The notes under the pieces: generated by a model
What the model saw: only the letters and a program-made list of their open reading frames with translations
Told to the model about the DNA's origin: nothing
Database searches by the model: none
Source of the DNA: Haemophilus parainfluenzae
GTDB lineage: Bacteria > Pseudomonadota > Gammaproteobacteria > Enterobacterales > Pasteurellaceae
Reading direction: 5' to 3'
Assembly: GCF_900450995.1 (NCBI RefSeq)
Contig: NZ_UGHY01000002.1
Coordinates: 446,501-510,500, forward strand
Length of the DNA stretch: 64,000 nt
Position numbers and translations under genes: made by a program
Shown: positions 1-10,863 of the stretch, one piece after another
Numbering within the stretch: the stretch's first letter is position 1
How the letters are laid out: the number at the start of each line of letters is the position of its first letter

Positions 1-164
1 TGGGTGCATCTTGTGCCTTTATGATGCCGGTTGGTACACCGCCGAATGCAATTGTGTACTCCACAGGCTTTGTTAAACAAGCCGAAATGATCCGCGTTGG
101 TAAATTTATTGATTTAACCTGTATGCTAATTATCGGAACAATTGCTTATCTATTCTGGATGTAG
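1..164 (+). CDS. C-terminus of a DASS/SLC13-family anion:sodium symporter (partial)
   Basis: Only the last 53 codons lie in the window; the reading frame starts at base 3 and stops with TAG at 162-164. The visible peptide contains the motif MPVGTPPNAIVY followed by a last hydrophobic segment ending in LFWM. This motif is typical of the C-terminal half of divalent anion:Na+ symporters (DASS/SLC13), inner-membrane importers of dicarboxylates or sulfate. The substrate cannot be told from this fragment. A hairpin terminator follows within 15 bases, so the gene ends its own transcript. Confidence 0.75.
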   Translation, partial: GASCAFMMPVGTPPNAIVYSTGFVKQAEMIRVGKFIDLTCMLIIGTIAYLFWM

Positions 165-178
165 TCTTTAAATCAAAC

Positions 179-220
179 AAGTGCGATTGAAAATCACGTA
201 GTTTTTAACCGCACTTTTTT
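179..220 (+). terminator. Terminator built on an uptake-signal hairpin
   Basis: AAGTGCG at 179-185 pairs with CGCACTT at 210-216, followed by a run of T. The 3' arm is a reverse uptake signal (ACCGCACTT). It ends the DASS transporter transcript. Confidence 0.6.
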
Positions 221-231
221 TATCCCCCTTC

Positions 232-247
232 ACGCAAACGTTTGCGA
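232..247 (+). promoter_or_regulatory. PurR operator
   Basis: ACGCAAACGTTTGCGA contains a perfect 14-bp palindrome (233-246) that matches the known PurR consensus ACGCAAACGTTTGCGT. It overlaps the -35 region of the permease promoter, so bound PurR-hypoxanthine/guanine would block transcription. This supports a purine substrate for the downstream permease. Confidence 0.8.
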
Positions 248-269
248 CAAATAAAAATTAACGTATAAT
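242..269 (+). promoter_or_regulatory. Sigma-70 promoter of the purine permease
   Basis: A perfect -10 TATAAT at 264-269 has a weak -35 (TTGCGA, 242-247) 16 bases upstream, inside the PurR box. The start codon at 301 is preceded by AAGGGAA. Confidence 0.6.
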
Positions 270-300
270 TCGCACAATTTTTTCTACTTAAGGGAACCTA

Positions 301-1610
301 ATGAATAACAATCTACTTTATACCGTGGAAGATAAGCTACCTTTCGGATTGAGTCTACTCCTTGCGGCACAACATTTACTTGCCGCACTTGGGGAATTAT
401 TGCCGTACCATTGGTGATTGGTAACGTCTTAAAATTACCGACCGAAGATACCATTACATTAGTTAATGCTGCGCTTTTAATTTCTGGTGTAGTGACCGTT
501 ATCCAATGTAAAGGCTTGGGGCCTGTGGGCATTCGTTTACCAAGTGTAATGGGAACCAGTTTTACTTTCGTTGCTGCTGCACTTGCCATTGGTTTCAGCG
601 AATATGGCATCGCAGGTATTTTAGGTTCTTCTCTCATTGGTTCCTTAGTGATGATTATCGGCAGTTTCTTCATGCCCTATATTCGCAAATTGTTCCCACC
701 ACTTGTGACAGGGACTGTTGTTATGATGATCGGTTTAAGCCTAATTCCTGTTGCCGTTGACTGGTTTGCAGGTGGTCAACGTGGTGATGCGAATTATGCT
801 ACGCCAGAAAACTTAATGATGGCGAGCTTTGTATTAATCATCGTAGTCGCACTCGTGCAATGGGGCAAAGGGATTTTCTCTGCCGCAGCGATCGTTATTG
901 GAATGATGACAGGCTATCTCGTTTGTTTAGCCATGGGCTGGGTAAGCTTTGAAGGCGTAAAACAAGCACAAATTTTCGCGATTCCACAACCACTACACTT
1001 TGGCTTAGCCTTCCCAATTTCAGGTATTATCGGCATGTCCATTGCGTATTTAGTGACGATCGTTGAATCAAGCGGTAACTTCCTAGCACTAGGTAATGCA
1101 ACCCAAACAGAAATCACCGGCAAACATTTACGCGGTGGCGTTTTAGCTGATGGTTTAGGATCAGCCTTAGCTGCCATTATGTCCACTACACCATTCTCTT
1201 CATTCTCACAAAATATTGGTGTCATTTCTCTAACTGGTGTAGCAAGTCGTCACGTGGTTGCGCTAACCGGTGTACTTCTAGCACTAGCAGGTTTATTCCC
1301 TGTATTCGGTGCATTAATTGTATCAATTCCATTACCAGTATTAGGCGGTGCAGGCTTAATGATGTTCGCGATGATTATCGCCGCGGGTATCCAAATGTTA
1401 GATAAAGTTGCACGTAGCAAACGCAATGGTTTAATCATCGCCATTTCCATTGGCTGTGGCTTAGCCGTGACGACTCGTCCAGAATTGCTTGATAAATTAC
1501 CGCATTTTTTCAAAGAAGTGCTCGGTTCAGGCATTACCGTAGGTTCATTACTTGCCTTAATTCTTAACCTCGTGCTTCCAGAAGATAAAGTGGAAGAAAC
1601 AAAAGAATAA
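301..1610 (+). CDS. NCS2-family purine (xanthine/uric acid-type) permease, frameshifted near its N-terminus
   Basis: Inner-membrane nucleobase:cation symporter of the NCS2 (uracil-xanthine permease) family. The main open frame from 411 encodes about 399 hydrophobic residues, with the family's transmembrane region and the conserved VESSGNFLALG motif near residue 221. The natural start is ATG at 301: its frame reads MNNNLLYTVEDKLPFG and is lost at the GGGG run 391-394, where one more G would restore a continuous protein of about 436 residues. Either the sequence lacks one G or the gene is inactive; a TTG restart at 411 would lose the first membrane segment. The PurR box upstream argues for purine rather than uracil. 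The exact substrate is inferred. Confidence 0.75.
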
Positions 1611-1625
1611 AAATAGATCGTAAAT

Positions 1626-1654
1626 AAGGGTAGATTAACACTGCCCTTTTCTTT
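1626..1654 (+). terminator. Rho-independent terminator
   Basis: AAGGGTAG (1626-1633) pairs with CTGCCCTT (1641-1648) with one G-U pair and a 7-base loop, followed by T-rich sequence. It lies after the purine permease. Confidence 0.6.
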
Positions 1655-1729
1655 TCCTGTAAAACATTTCTAAAACTGACTGCACTTTGTTAAAATCAGG
1701 CATCATTTTCCATTTATCAAGGAATAAAA

Positions 1730-2587
1730 ATGGCAGATTTACCTTTCTTAGTTGAACTCAACGAACAAAATCTTACTGAAACGTTGCAACGTTCTGTTGA
1801 AACCCCGCTTGTCATTAACTTTTATGCACCAAGCCATAAAGAATCAGCTGATTTTGCAAAAGTTCTACAACGTGTTGCAGAACAACACCAAGGACAATTT
1901 ATCCTCGGCTTAGTCAATTGTGAAACAGAGCAAATGATTGCTGCACAATTTCGTATTCAAGCGTTGCCTACAACTTATCTTTTTAAAGAGGCACAAGCAT
2001 TAGATGCGTTCCCTGGTGCATTAGATGAAGCCAGTTTATTGCAACGTTTGAGTGCAATTTTGCCAAAAGAAGAAGATTTAAAATTCCAAAAAGCCTTGGA
2101 TTTTTTACAAGTGGAAGATTACAACTCTGCCCTTCCATTACTGAAAGAGGCCTGGGAGCTTTCAGATAAGAAAAACAGCGATGTAGCATTACTTTATGCA
2201 GAAACCTATATCGCCATGAAAAAAACAGAGCCTGCGGCAGATATTTTAGCGCAAATTCCTATTCAGGATCGCGACAGCCGTTGGCATGGCTTACAAGCGC
2301 AGATTGAACTTTTAATTAAAGCAGCAGATACGCCAGAAATTCAGCAATTACAAACAGATTATGCGAAAAATCCAACGTCTGAAATTGCATTGAAATTAGC
2401 GGTACAACTACATCAAGCCAACCGAAACGAAGAAGCGTTAGATTTATTATTTAGCATTCTAAAACAAGATCTTTCTGCGGAAAACGGTGAAGTGAAACAA
2501 CAGTTTTTATCTATTTTATCAGCCATTGGCAATGCGGATCCTATCACCAATAAATATCGCCGATTACTGTATTCATTGCTTTACTAA
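1730..2587 (+). CDS. ybbN: YbbN/CnoX chaperedoxin (thioredoxin domain plus TPR repeats)
   Basis: 285 residues: an N-terminal thioredoxin fold (about 1-110) followed by tetratricopeptide-like helices (about 120-285). Family members are cytosolic holdases that protect unfolded proteins, especially under hypochlorite stress, and pass them to GroEL/DnaK. The thioredoxin active site is degenerate: the position of CXXC reads PSHKES with no cysteine, so it cannot act as a reductase. The start is supported by AAGGA just upstream. The neighbour is trxB, the same pairing as in H. influenzae. The family is certain enough; a chaperone role here is inferred from E. coli CnoX. Confidence 0.85.
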   Translation: MADLPFLVELNEQNLTETLQRSVETPLVINFYAPSHKESADFAKVLQRVAEQHQGQFILGLVNCETEQMIAAQFRIQALPTTYLFKEAQALDAFPGALDEASLLQRLSAILPKEEDLKFQKALDFLQVEDYNSALPLLKEAWELSDKKNSDVALLYAETYIAMKKTEPAADILAQIPIQDRDSRWHGLQAQIELLIKAADTPEIQQLQTDYAKNPTSEIALKLAVQLHQANRNEEALDLLFSILKQDLSAENGEVKQQFLSILSAIGNADPITNKYRRLLYSLLY

Positions 2588-2610
2588 TACAATCAACTAT
2601 TTTTTTATGT

Positions 2611-3630
<1,020 letters not shown>

Positions 3631-3650
3631 GTGCGCTAAATTCTCATGTA

Positions 3651-3689
3651 AGGTGCGTAAAACAAGGTTTCACGCACCTATTATTTTTC
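3651..3689 (+). terminator. Rho-independent terminator after trxB
   Basis: AGGTGCGT (3651-3658) pairs perfectly with ACGCACCT (3672-3679), followed by TATTATTTTT. Confidence 0.75.
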
Positions 3690-3747
3690 AAAGGTAGATT
3701 TTTTAATCCTCCAGCCAACCCATCCTATCCTAGGATAAACAAAAACA

Positions 3748-5508
3748 ATGGATAAACTTCGCCAAAAATATTTACAAAAATGGCTTCGTGCGCAGCAACA
3801 ACCTGTTAAAAAATTAATGCGCACCAATATTGCCCTTGCCACACTTTCCTCCTTAATTCTTGTGGCGCAAACCTATTTTCTTGCAACATTGCTCGACAAG
3901 CTGATTATGCAACATGTCGATCGCGCTGAATTGGTTCCCTATTTTATTGCATTAATCATTACTTTTGCTTTGCGTGCGGTCATTTTATGGCTGCGCGAAA
4001 AAATTGGCTTTAAAGCAGGTCGATTACTGCGCAATCATATGCGCCAAAAGATCTTAGACAAAATCCATCAAGTTGGGCCGGCCACCATCAATAATAAACC
4101 AGCCGGAAGCTGGGCAAGTATCATGCTTGAACAAGTGGAAAATCTGCATAACTTCTATGCCCGTTTTCTACCACAACAAAGTTTATCGGCTATTGTACCA
4201 ATGGTGATTTTAATTGCCGTATTCCCACTCAACTGGGCGGCTGGATTGATTTTGATGGTCACTGCACCGCTTGTACCAATTTTTATGATTCTGGTAGGGA
4301 TTGCAGCAGCAGATAGCAGCCAAAAAAATATGGCCACCCTTTCTCGCTTAAGTGCTCAATTCTTGGATCGCTTACGCGGTTTAGAAACCTTGCGTCTTTT
4401 CAACCGCACTTCAGAACAAACACAACATATTGAAAGCACAACGGAAGACTTCCGTGAAACGACCATGACGGTACTTAAAATGGCGTTCCTCTCTTCTGCC
4501 GTGTTAGAGTTTTTCACCTCCATTTCCATTGCTTTAATGGCGGTGTACTTTGGTTTTAGCTACTTAGGCCAAGTTGAATTTGGTACTTATGGCACAACGC
4601 TGACCTTATTTACCGGCTTTTTCTGCTTAATTCTTGCACCAGAGTTTTATCAACCATTGCGTGATCTTGGGACTTACTATCACGATCGTGCAGCTGGTAT
4701 TGGCGCCGCTGATGCCATTGTCGATTTCTTAGAAGCGGATTATTTAATTGCACATCAAGGCAATGAACAAATTCCAGCGCAAAGTGCGGCCGAGATTCAG
4801 GCTGAAAATTTAGTGGCGCTTTCTCCACAAGGTCAACCATTAACTAAGCCGCTTTCATTCCATATTCCGAAAGAAAGCCATATTGCCCTTGTGGGCCAAA
4901 GTGGTGCAGGAAAAACCTCTTTAATCAATGTATTACTCGGTTTCTTGCCTTATGAAGGCAACTTAAAAATTAATGGTGTGGAACTTAATCAAAGTCGTTT
5001 AAGCGACTGGCGCAAACAAATTGCGTGGGTAGGTCAAAATCCATTACTGCTACAAGGCAGCATCAAAGAAAATCTACTTTTAGGTAATATTCAAGCCACT
5101 GATGAGCAAATTGAGCAAGCCTTGATTTCTGCTCAAGCGAAAGAGTTTACCGATAAATTAGGCTTAGATAGTGAGATTAAAGATGGTGGGATTGGTGTAT
5201 CTGTAGGCCAAGCTCAACGCTTAGCTATCGCACGCGCTTTACTACGCAAAGGCAATTTATTATTACTCGATGAGCCAACGGCTAGCCTCGATGCTCAGTC
5301 CGAAAATCTAGTACTTGCCGCCCTTGCAGAAATGAGCCATAACCAAACGACCTTAATGATCACACACCGTATTGAAGATCTAAAACAATGTGACAATATT
5401 TTTGTGATGCAAGAAGGTGAAATCGTTCAACAAGGGGATTTCAACCAATTAAAAGATCAAGGCTTCTTTGCCGAATTATTGGCTCAACGAAAAGAGGATA
5501 TTCAATAA
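3748..5508 (+). CDS. cydD: Heterodimeric ABC exporter CydDC, subunit CydD
   Basis: 586 residues. Six-helix ABC exporter membrane domain (about 20-330) followed by an ATPase domain with Walker A GQSGAGKTS, signature SVGQAQRLAIARALL and Walker B LLLLDEPTASLD. With CydC it moves thiols (glutathione, cysteine) or haem across the inner membrane and is needed to assemble the bd-type quinol oxidase and periplasmic cytochromes. The signature reads SVGQ rather than the common LSGGQ. The stop codon overlaps the cydC start (TAATG), so translation is coupled. A clear terminator separates it from trxB. Confidence 0.95.
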   Translation: MDKLRQKYLQKWLRAQQQPVKKLMRTNIALATLSSLILVAQTYFLATLLDKLIMQHVDRAELVPYFIALIITFALRAVILWLREKIGFKAGRLLRNHMRQKILDKIHQVGPATINNKPAGSWASIMLEQVENLHNFYARFLPQQSLSAIVPMVILIAVFPLNWAAGLILMVTAPLVPIFMILVGIAAADSSQKNMATLSRLSAQFLDRLRGLETLRLFNRTSEQTQHIESTTEDFRETTMTVLKMAFLSSAVLEFFTSISIALMAVYFGFSYLGQVEFGTYGTTLTLFTGFFCLILAPEFYQPLRDLGTYYHDRAAGIGAADAIVDFLEADYLIAHQGNEQIPAQSAAEIQAENLVALSPQGQPLTKPLSFHIPKESHIALVGQSGAGKTSLINVLLGFLPYEGNLKINGVELNQSRLSDWRKQIAWVGQNPLLLQGSIKENLLLGNIQATDEQIEQALISAQAKEFTDKLGLDSEIKDGGIGVSVGQAQRLAIARALLRKGNLLLLDEPTASLDAQSENLVLAALAEMSHNQTTLMITHRIEDLKQCDNIFVMQEGEIVQQGDFNQLKDQGFFAELLAQRKEDIQ

Positions 5509-7238
5509 TGCGTGCTTTACTTCCCTTTTTACGTTTATTTAAATTCGCCAAGTTGCCTTTATTTTTAGGCTTGGTTTTAATGATTACAGGTCTCGCATCC
5601 AGCATTGGCTTGCTGACCACATCGGGTTGGTTTTTAGCAGCAACGGCCATTGCGGGTCTTGGCACGTTATTTAATTTCTTCTACCCTTCTGCTTCTGTGC
5701 GTGGGCTTGCTATTAGCCGCACCCTTTTCCGCTATTTTGAAAAATTAGTGACGCACGATGCGACTTTCCGCATTTTGGCTAAATTACGGGTACAAGTTTT
5801 TGAGAAGATTATTCCATTAAGTCCTGCAGTGTTAAATCGCTACCGTAACAGCGATTTATTAAACCGCTTAGTGTCTGATGTGGATACGCTCGATAGCCTT
5901 TATCTTCGTTTAATTGCACCATTTATTACGACTATTTTTGTGATTCTAGCCATGTGTATTGGCCTCAGTTTTGTCAATGCACCTTTGGCCTTAGGTCTAG
6001 GTGTGAGCCTGCTTTTATTAGTATTCATCATTCCAACCGTTTTCTACCAATTGGGTAAAAAATTTGGCGAAAAACTCGTGGATTCACGTGCACTTTATCG
6101 CACGCAATTCTTAGAATTTATCCAAGCACAAGCGGAATTATTGCTCTTTAATGCTGAAGATAAATTGAAAGATAACATAGCTAAAACTGAAGCTAACTGG
6201 CAAGCGGACCAGCAAAAAGAAGCCAATTTAAGCGGATTTTCAAGCGCTCTTTCGCTCTTTTTAAATGGTTTAATTATTGCCGCAATGTTGTGGTTTAGCT
6301 CACAAGCGGAATTTGGCAACGATGAATATCGCATGGCATTTATTGCGCTCTTCACTTTTGCAGCCTTAGCCTCATTTGAAATCTTGATGCCATTAGGCTC
6401 TGCATTCTTACATATCGGGCAAGTCATTGCTTCAGCTGAACGCGTGACAGATATTATCGAGCAGCAACCATTAGTAACTTTTAATGGCAAGGCTGAGTTC
6501 GATCAAAATGCTACAACATTAATTGAAGCCAAAAATCTTTCTTTCACTTATCCTGAACGTCAAAATCGTGCTTTAGAGAATTTGAATTTAACCTTTCAAA
6601 AAGGCAAAAAAGTCGCAATTTTAGGTAAAACAGGCAGCGGAAAATCCACGTTATTACAGCTTTTAGTGCGTAATTATGATGCTAATCAAGGAGAATTATT
6701 CCTTGCTGGAAAACCCATTGCTGATTATTCAGAAGACACATTACGCAGCCAATTCTGCTTTTTAACACAACGTGTTCATGTATTTAGCGATACACTTCGT
6801 CAAAATCTGCAATTCGCAAGTGCGGTCAATATTTCAGATGAAAAAATGATCGAGGTGTTAAATCAAGTTGGTTTAGGCAAATTGTTGGAACAAGAACAAG
6901 GCCTAGATATTTGGTTAGGTGATGGCGGCCGTCCACTTTCTGGTGGAGAACAACGTCGTTTGGGCTTAGCCCGTATTTTGCTTAATGATGCACCAATTTT
7001 ATTATTAGATGAGCCAACAGAAGGTTTAGATCGCGAAACTGAACGCCAAATTTTGCGTTTAACTCTTGCCCATGCTGAAAATAAAACCTTAATTATGGTG
7101 ACTCACCGCTTAACGGCGATTGAGCAATTTGATGAGCTTTGTGTGATTGATGAAGCGAAGCTAATTGAAAAAGGCACTTACGCAGAATTATTGCAATTAG
7201 AAAAAGGGTTCTTTAAACAATTAGTGGAGCGTGTGTAA
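5508..7238 (+). CDS. cydC: Heterodimeric ABC exporter CydDC, subunit CydC
   Basis: 576 residues; partner of CydD. N-terminal six-helix membrane domain (about 15-310), then an ATPase domain with Walker A GKTGSGKST, signature PLSGGEQRRLGLARILL and Walker B ILLLDEPTEGLD. Starts at ATG 5508, sharing one base with the cydD stop. It has the canonical LSGGE signature that CydD lacks, so the two nucleotide sites of the dimer are unequal. No terminator was seen directly after it; the next feature is the 4.5S RNA gene on the other strand. Confidence 0.95.
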   Translation: MRALLPFLRLFKFAKLPLFLGLVLMITGLASSIGLLTTSGWFLAATAIAGLGTLFNFFYPSASVRGLAISRTLFRYFEKLVTHDATFRILAKLRVQVFEKIIPLSPAVLNRYRNSDLLNRLVSDVDTLDSLYLRLIAPFITTIFVILAMCIGLSFVNAPLALGLGVSLLLLVFIIPTVFYQLGKKFGEKLVDSRALYRTQFLEFIQAQAELLLFNAEDKLKDNIAKTEANWQADQQKEANLSGFSSALSLFLNGLIIAAMLWFSSQAEFGNDEYRMAFIALFTFAALASFEILMPLGSAFLHIGQVIASAERVTDIIEQQPLVTFNGKAEFDQNATTLIEAKNLSFTYPERQNRALENLNLTFQKGKKVAILGKTGSGKSTLLQLLVRNYDANQGELFLAGKPIADYSEDTLRSQFCFLTQRVHVFSDTLRQNLQFASAVNISDEKMIEVLNQVGLGKLLEQEQGLDIWLGDGGRPLSGGEQRRLGLARILLNDAPILLLDEPTEGLDRETERQILRLTLAHAENKTLIMVTHRLTAIEQFDELCVIDEAKLIEKGTYAELLQLEKGFFKQLVERV

Positions 7239-7256
7239 AATAAGGAAGGATAAGTT

Positions 7257-7370
7257 GGGTGGAAATCTTCCCAGCTTATTCTCGGCACACAGAAATTCTG
7301 ACTTTGGCTGCTTTCTTCCGAACCTGACCGAGTAAACCGGACACCGTTGCGAGAGACCGAGAAGATTTCC
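7257..7370 (-). ncRNA. ffs: 4.5S RNA (bacterial signal recognition particle RNA)
   Basis: Read on the minus strand, 7370 to 7257 gives a 114-base RNA with complementary ends (GGAAATCTTC with GAAGATTTCC), the tetraloop-proximal core GTCAGGTTCGGAAGAAAG and the following CAGCC that bind Ffh. The length and central motif match the 114-base E. coli 4.5S RNA. With Ffh protein it targets nascent inner-membrane proteins to FtsY. It lies antisense between cydC and nrdG. Exact ends are set by the pairing, not by mapping. Confidence 0.92.
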
Positions 7371-7490
7371 ATTGATATCGCAATGCGATTAGGTGGGCTA
7401 TTATGCAAGAATTGGCCCTGTATTGCAAAGGTTAATTTATCAATTCGGTGAATTTGACGAGAAAATCAACCGCACTTTTGAGGTAAAACC

Positions 7491-7958
7491 ATGAACTATC
7501 TCCAATACTACCCTACCGATGTTGTAAATGGCGAAGGCACTCGTTGTACCCTTTTCGTTAGCGGTTGTACGCATGGTTGCCGAGGTTGCTACAACCAAAA
7601 GAGTTGGTCTTTTGATAATGGCGTATTATTTGATGAAGCGATGGAACAACAGATCATCAATGATTTAAAAGATACGCGCATTAAACGTCAAGGGCTTACG
7701 CTTTCTGGTGGGGATCCGATGCACCCTCGTAATATTGAAGCCTTACTTCCTTTTGTACAGCGTGTCAAAAAAGAATGTCCCGATAAGGACATTTGGGTAT
7801 GGACAGGTTATAAACTGGATGAACTTGATGATTATCAACGTCAAATGTTGCCTTATATTGACGTGCTTATTGATGGAAAATTTATACAAGAACAGGCTGA
7901 CCCAAGCTTAGTTTGGCGAGGTTCAGCCAATCAAGTGATTTATCGTTTTAAGGTTTAA
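7491..7958 (+). CDS. nrdG: Anaerobic ribonucleotide reductase activating protein (radical SAM)
   Basis: 155 residues. The radical-SAM iron-sulfur ligands CX3CX2C appear as SGCTHGCRGCYNQ near residue 26-33, with the GGDP motif near residue 75. It makes the glycyl radical on NrdD, the class III ribonucleotide reductase, so deoxyribonucleotides can be made without oxygen. GAGGT precedes the ATG. nrdD is not in the window, so the activase stands apart from its partner. The last four bases overlap the end of the convergent TatD-family gene. Confidence 0.95.
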   Translation: MNYLQYYPTDVVNGEGTRCTLFVSGCTHGCRGCYNQKSWSFDNGVLFDEAMEQQIINDLKDTRIKRQGLTLSGGDPMHPRNIEALLPFVQRVKKECPDKDIWVWTGYKLDELDDYQRQMLPYIDVLIDGKFIQEQADPSLVWRGSANQVIYRFKV

Positions 7959-8743
7959 CCGAATAAGGTTAAGCTATTCTGCCAAGCCTTTTCTTTAATC
8001 ACTTCAGCATTTTCACTTCTTAAACGGCATAACACCTCAAAGGTGAGAACAATCCGCTCTGGTCGATTAGGTTGTCCTTGAAAGCCAAACACTGGCATAT
8101 CTGGTGTATCCGTTTCTAATACCAGTGCCTCTAATGGCAACTTCGCAATCGCTTGGCGCGTTTTATTCGCACGTTCATAAGTAATCGTGCCGCCTACACC
8201 AATTTTATAGCCTAAATCCACAAATCGTTTTGCTTGATCATAACTTCCAGAAAAACCATGCACCACACCACATTTTGGCAAATTAGCCTGTTTCAAAAAG
8301 CGGAATAATTGCTCGTGGGATTTGCGACTATGTAAATTGACCGACAGATTGTATTTCTTCGCTAAATAAAGCTGACTTTCCAAAAAGTGCTGTTGCTTTT
8401 GCCACAATTCATCCGTCAATAAATCTGGAATCGCACACTCTAAGCCAATTTCTGCTACGGCTGTACAATTTTGATTACGAACGGATAACGCCGCATCCAA
8501 TATCTCTAAATCATGCTCTTGATGCTCTTTGATATAAAGCGGATGCAACCCAAGTCCACAATAAAGATGCTCAGGGAAAAGTGCGGTCATATTTTGGATC
8601 GTTTTAAAATCCGACTCTTTTACCGCCACAATCAAGATTTTTTGCACATCCGCTTGCTTAGCGTTCTCCACCAGCTGAACTAATGGCTCACCAGTATCAT
8701 GATGAAGATAATCAAGATGGGTATGAGTATCGAAGAAAGGCAT
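7955..8743 (-). CDS. yjjV: TatD-family metal-dependent hydrolase (YjjV type)
   Basis: 262 residues with TatD amidohydrolase landmarks: the N-terminal metal motif DTHTHLD, GLGLHP near residue 82, AEIGLE near residue 116, LHSR and VHGFSG in the middle, and LETDTPD near residue 220. TatD family proteins are cytosolic metal-dependent nucleases/hydrolases of the TIM-barrel fold. The length and motifs fit YjjV better than TatD or YcfH. It is convergent with nrdG, overlapping it by four bases, and lies 57 bases downstream of ppiB, but with a terminator between them. The natural substrate is unknown. Confidence 0.85.
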   Translation of the reverse strand: MPFFDTHTHLDYLHHDTGEPLVQLVENAKQADVQKILIVAVKESDFKTIQNMTALFPEHLYCGLGLHPLYIKEHQEHDLEILDAALSVRNQNCTAVAEIGLECAIPDLLTDELWQKQQHFLESQLYLAKKYNLSVNLHSRKSHEQLFRFLKQANLPKCGVVHGFSGSYDQAKRFVDLGYKIGVGGTITYERANKTRQAIAKLPLEALVLETDTPDMPVFGFQGQPNRPERIVLTFEVLCRLRSENAEVIKEKAWQNSLTLFG

Positions 8744-8761
8744 AATGTTATTTTACTTAAG

Positions 8762-8792
8762 AAAAAAGTGTGTAGATTACGCATCCACACAC
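8762..8792 (-). terminator. Rho-independent terminator of ppiB
   Basis: On the minus strand GTGTGTGGAT (8792-8783) pairs with ATCTACACAC (8777-8768), one G-U pair and a 5-base loop, followed by six T. It separates ppiB from the TatD gene. Confidence 0.8.
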
Positions 8793-8800
8793 CGAATTAA

Positions 8801-9310
8801 TTATTCTACAGAAACGGATGTAATCACCACATCTTCTGTCGGAACGTCTTGGTGGAAGCCTTTATTACCGGTTTTTACTTTCTTGATTTTATCAACCACA
8901 TCCATGCCTTCAACCACTTCACCGAATACGGCATAGCCCCATTCTTGCACAACTTCACGGCCAAACATCTCTTTTGAACGGTAGTTTAAGAAGTCATTAT
9001 CTGCCACGTTAATAAAGAATTGTGCCGTTGCAGAATGTGGATCAGAGGTACGCGCCATGGCGATTGTGCCACGTTTATTGCTTAAACGATTGTTAGCTTC
9101 ATTTTGGATCGGTGCGTTTGTTGCTTTTTCGCGCATTCCGCTTTCCATACCACCGCCTTGGATCATAAATCCATCAATAACACGATGGAAAATTGTGTTA
9201 TTATAGAAACCGTTTTTACAATAATTTAAAAAGTTTTCTGCAGTGATTGGCGCTTTATCAAAATCAAGTTTAATTTTAATATCGCCAAAATTTGTGTGTA
9301 ATGTAACCAT
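8801..9310 (-). CDS. ppiB: Peptidyl-prolyl cis-trans isomerase B (cyclophilin type)
   Basis: 169 residues, single cyclophilin domain without a signal peptide, hence cytosolic. Cyclophilin landmarks: the catalytic-arginine motif [13 protein letters not shown] near residue 41, [17 protein letters not shown] and [15 protein letters not shown]. It speeds proline isomerisation during protein folding. The start is placed at 9310 because it has AGAGGAAAAC just upstream and gives the usual MVTLHTNFG beginning; a longer in-frame extension to 9370 lacks a ribosome site. Divergent from cysS. Confidence 0.95.
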   Translation of the reverse strand: MVTLHTNFGDIKIKLDFDKAPITAENFLNYCKNGFYNNTIFHRVIDGFMIQGGGMESGMREKATNAPIQNEANNRLSNKRGTIAMARTSDPHSATAQFFINVADNDFLNYRSKEMFGREVVQEWGYAVFGEVVEGMDVVDKIKKVKTGNKGFHQDVPTEDVVITSVSVE

Positions 9311-9421
9311 GTTGTTTTCCTCTTGAAAATTAAGGCATTCATTATTCCACAAATGGCGAGAAAGTGCCACAAGGAGCAGAAAAAGTGCGGTCGTTTTCCA
9401 ACCTGTTTTAAGAGAAAAAAT

Positions 9422-10801
9422 ATGTTAAAGATTTTTAATACCCTCACTCGAGAAAAAGAAGTGTTCAAACCTATCCATGAAGGAAAAGTGGGTATGTATG
9501 TGTGCGGCGTGACCGTTTATGATTTATGCCATATTGGTCACGGCCGTACCTTTGTGTGTTTTGATGTGATTGCTCGCTATTTACGCTCTTTAGGCTACGA
9601 TTTAACTTATGTGCGTAATATCACGGATGTGGACGATAAAATCATTAAACGTGCATTAGAAAACAAAGAAACCTGCGATCAACTTGTAGATCGTATGGTG
9701 CAAGAAATGTATAAAGATTTTGATGCGTTAAACGTACTACGTCCTGATTTTGAGCCTCGTGCAACGCATCATATTCCTGAAATTATTGAGATTGTGGAAA
9801 AACTGATTGCGCGTGGTCATGCTTATGTTGCAGACAATGGCGACGTGATGTTTGATGTGGAAAGTTTTAAAGAATACGGCAAATTATCACGCCAAGATCT
9901 TGACCAATTACAAGCGGGTGCACGTATTGAAATTAATGAAATCAAGAAAAATCCAATGGATTTCGTGCTTTGGAAAATGTCGAAAGAAAACGAACCAAGC
10001 TGGCCATCACCATGGGGTGCTGGGCGTCCAGGTTGGCACATTGAATGTTCAGCGATGAACTGCAAACAACTTGGCGAACATTTTGATATTCACGGTGGTG
10101 GTTCTGATTTAATGTTCCCACACCACGAAAATGAAATTGCGCAATCTTGCTGTGCTCACGGTGGCCAATATGTGAATTATTGGATCCATTCTGGCATGAT
10201 CATGGTAGATAAAGAAAAAATGTCGAAATCCCTCGGCAACTTCTTCACTATTCGTGATGTATTAAACCACTACAATGCCGAAGCAGTGCGTTATTTCTTA
10301 TTAACAGCACACTATCGCAGCCAACTCAATTATAGTGAAGAAAACCTGAACTTAGCACAAGGTGCATTGGAACGTTTGTACACCGCTTTACGTGGCACTG
10401 ATCAAAGTGCGGTCGCTTTTGGCGGTGAAAATTTTGTGGAAGCCTTCCGTGAAGCAATGGACGATGATTTCAATACGCCTAATGCCCTTTCTGTCCTATT
10501 TGAAATGGCGCGTGAAATCAATAAATTGAAAACTGAAGATGCAGAAAAAGCCAATGATCTTGCTGCACGTTTACGTGAATTAGCGGGTATCTTAGGTTTA
10601 CTTCAACAAGATCCAGAAAAATTCTTACAAGCTGGCTCTGACGATGATGAAGTCGCAAAAATTGAAGCGCTTATCAAACAACGCAACGAAGCTCGTGCAG
10701 CTAAAGATTGGGCTGCTGCGGATGCGGCACGTAATGAACTCACCGCGATGGGAATTGTATTAGAAGATGGCGCCAACGGCACAACGTGGCGTAAACAATA
10801 A
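9422..10801 (+). CDS. cysS: Cysteinyl-tRNA synthetase
   Basis: 459 residues, class I aminoacyl-tRNA synthetase. Seen: zinc/adenylate region [20 protein letters not shown] (HIGH signature), [19 protein letters not shown] and KMSKSLGN. It loads cysteine on tRNA-Cys; the tRNA-Cys gene is also in this window (53,248-53,321). Start chosen at 9422, where [10 protein letters not shown] begins with AAGAG upstream; the frame stays open further 5' but that part is poor in coding character and includes an exact uptake signal at 9383-9391. It is divergent from ppiB and ends in a strong bidirectional terminator. Confidence 0.97.
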   Translation: MLKIFNTLTREKEVFKPIHEGKVGMYVCGVTVYDLCHIGHGRTFVCFDVIARYLRSLGYDLTYVRNITDVDDKIIKRALENKETCDQLVDRMVQEMYKDFDALNVLRPDFEPRATHHIPEIIEIVEKLIARGHAYVADNGDVMFDVESFKEYGKLSRQDLDQLQAGARIEINEIKKNPMDFVLWKMSKENEPSWPSPWGAGRPGWHIECSAMNCKQLGEHFDIHGGGSDLMFPHHENEIAQSCCAHGGQYVNYWIHSGMIMVDKEKMSKSLGNFFTIRDVLNHYNAEAVRYFLLTAHYRSQLNYSEENLNLAQGALERLYTALRGTDQSAVAFGGENFVEAFREAMDDDFNTPNALSVLFEMAREINKLKTEDAEKANDLAARLRELAGILGLLQQDPEKFLQAGSDDDEVAKIEALIKQRNEARAAKDWAAADAARNELTAMGIVLEDGANGTTWRKQ

Positions 10802-10817
10802 TCTCACTTTGATACAA

Positions 10818-10844
10818 AAACTGCGGTCAATTTGACCGCAGTTT
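10818..10844. terminator. Bidirectional terminator between cysS and the Met-rich gene
   Basis: A 13-bp perfect stem (10818-10830 with 10832-10844) with CTGCGGTCAA in its 5' arm, flanked by A-rich and T-rich sequence on the two sides, between two convergent genes. Confidence 0.8.
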
Positions 10845-10863
10845 CTCTTTTAAGAAGAAAGCA

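Noticed and set aside
7178..7408. Open frame on the minus strand between cydC and nrdG
   Set aside because: It overlaps the 4.5S RNA, whose structure and core explain the sequence; no ribosome site or coding bias.
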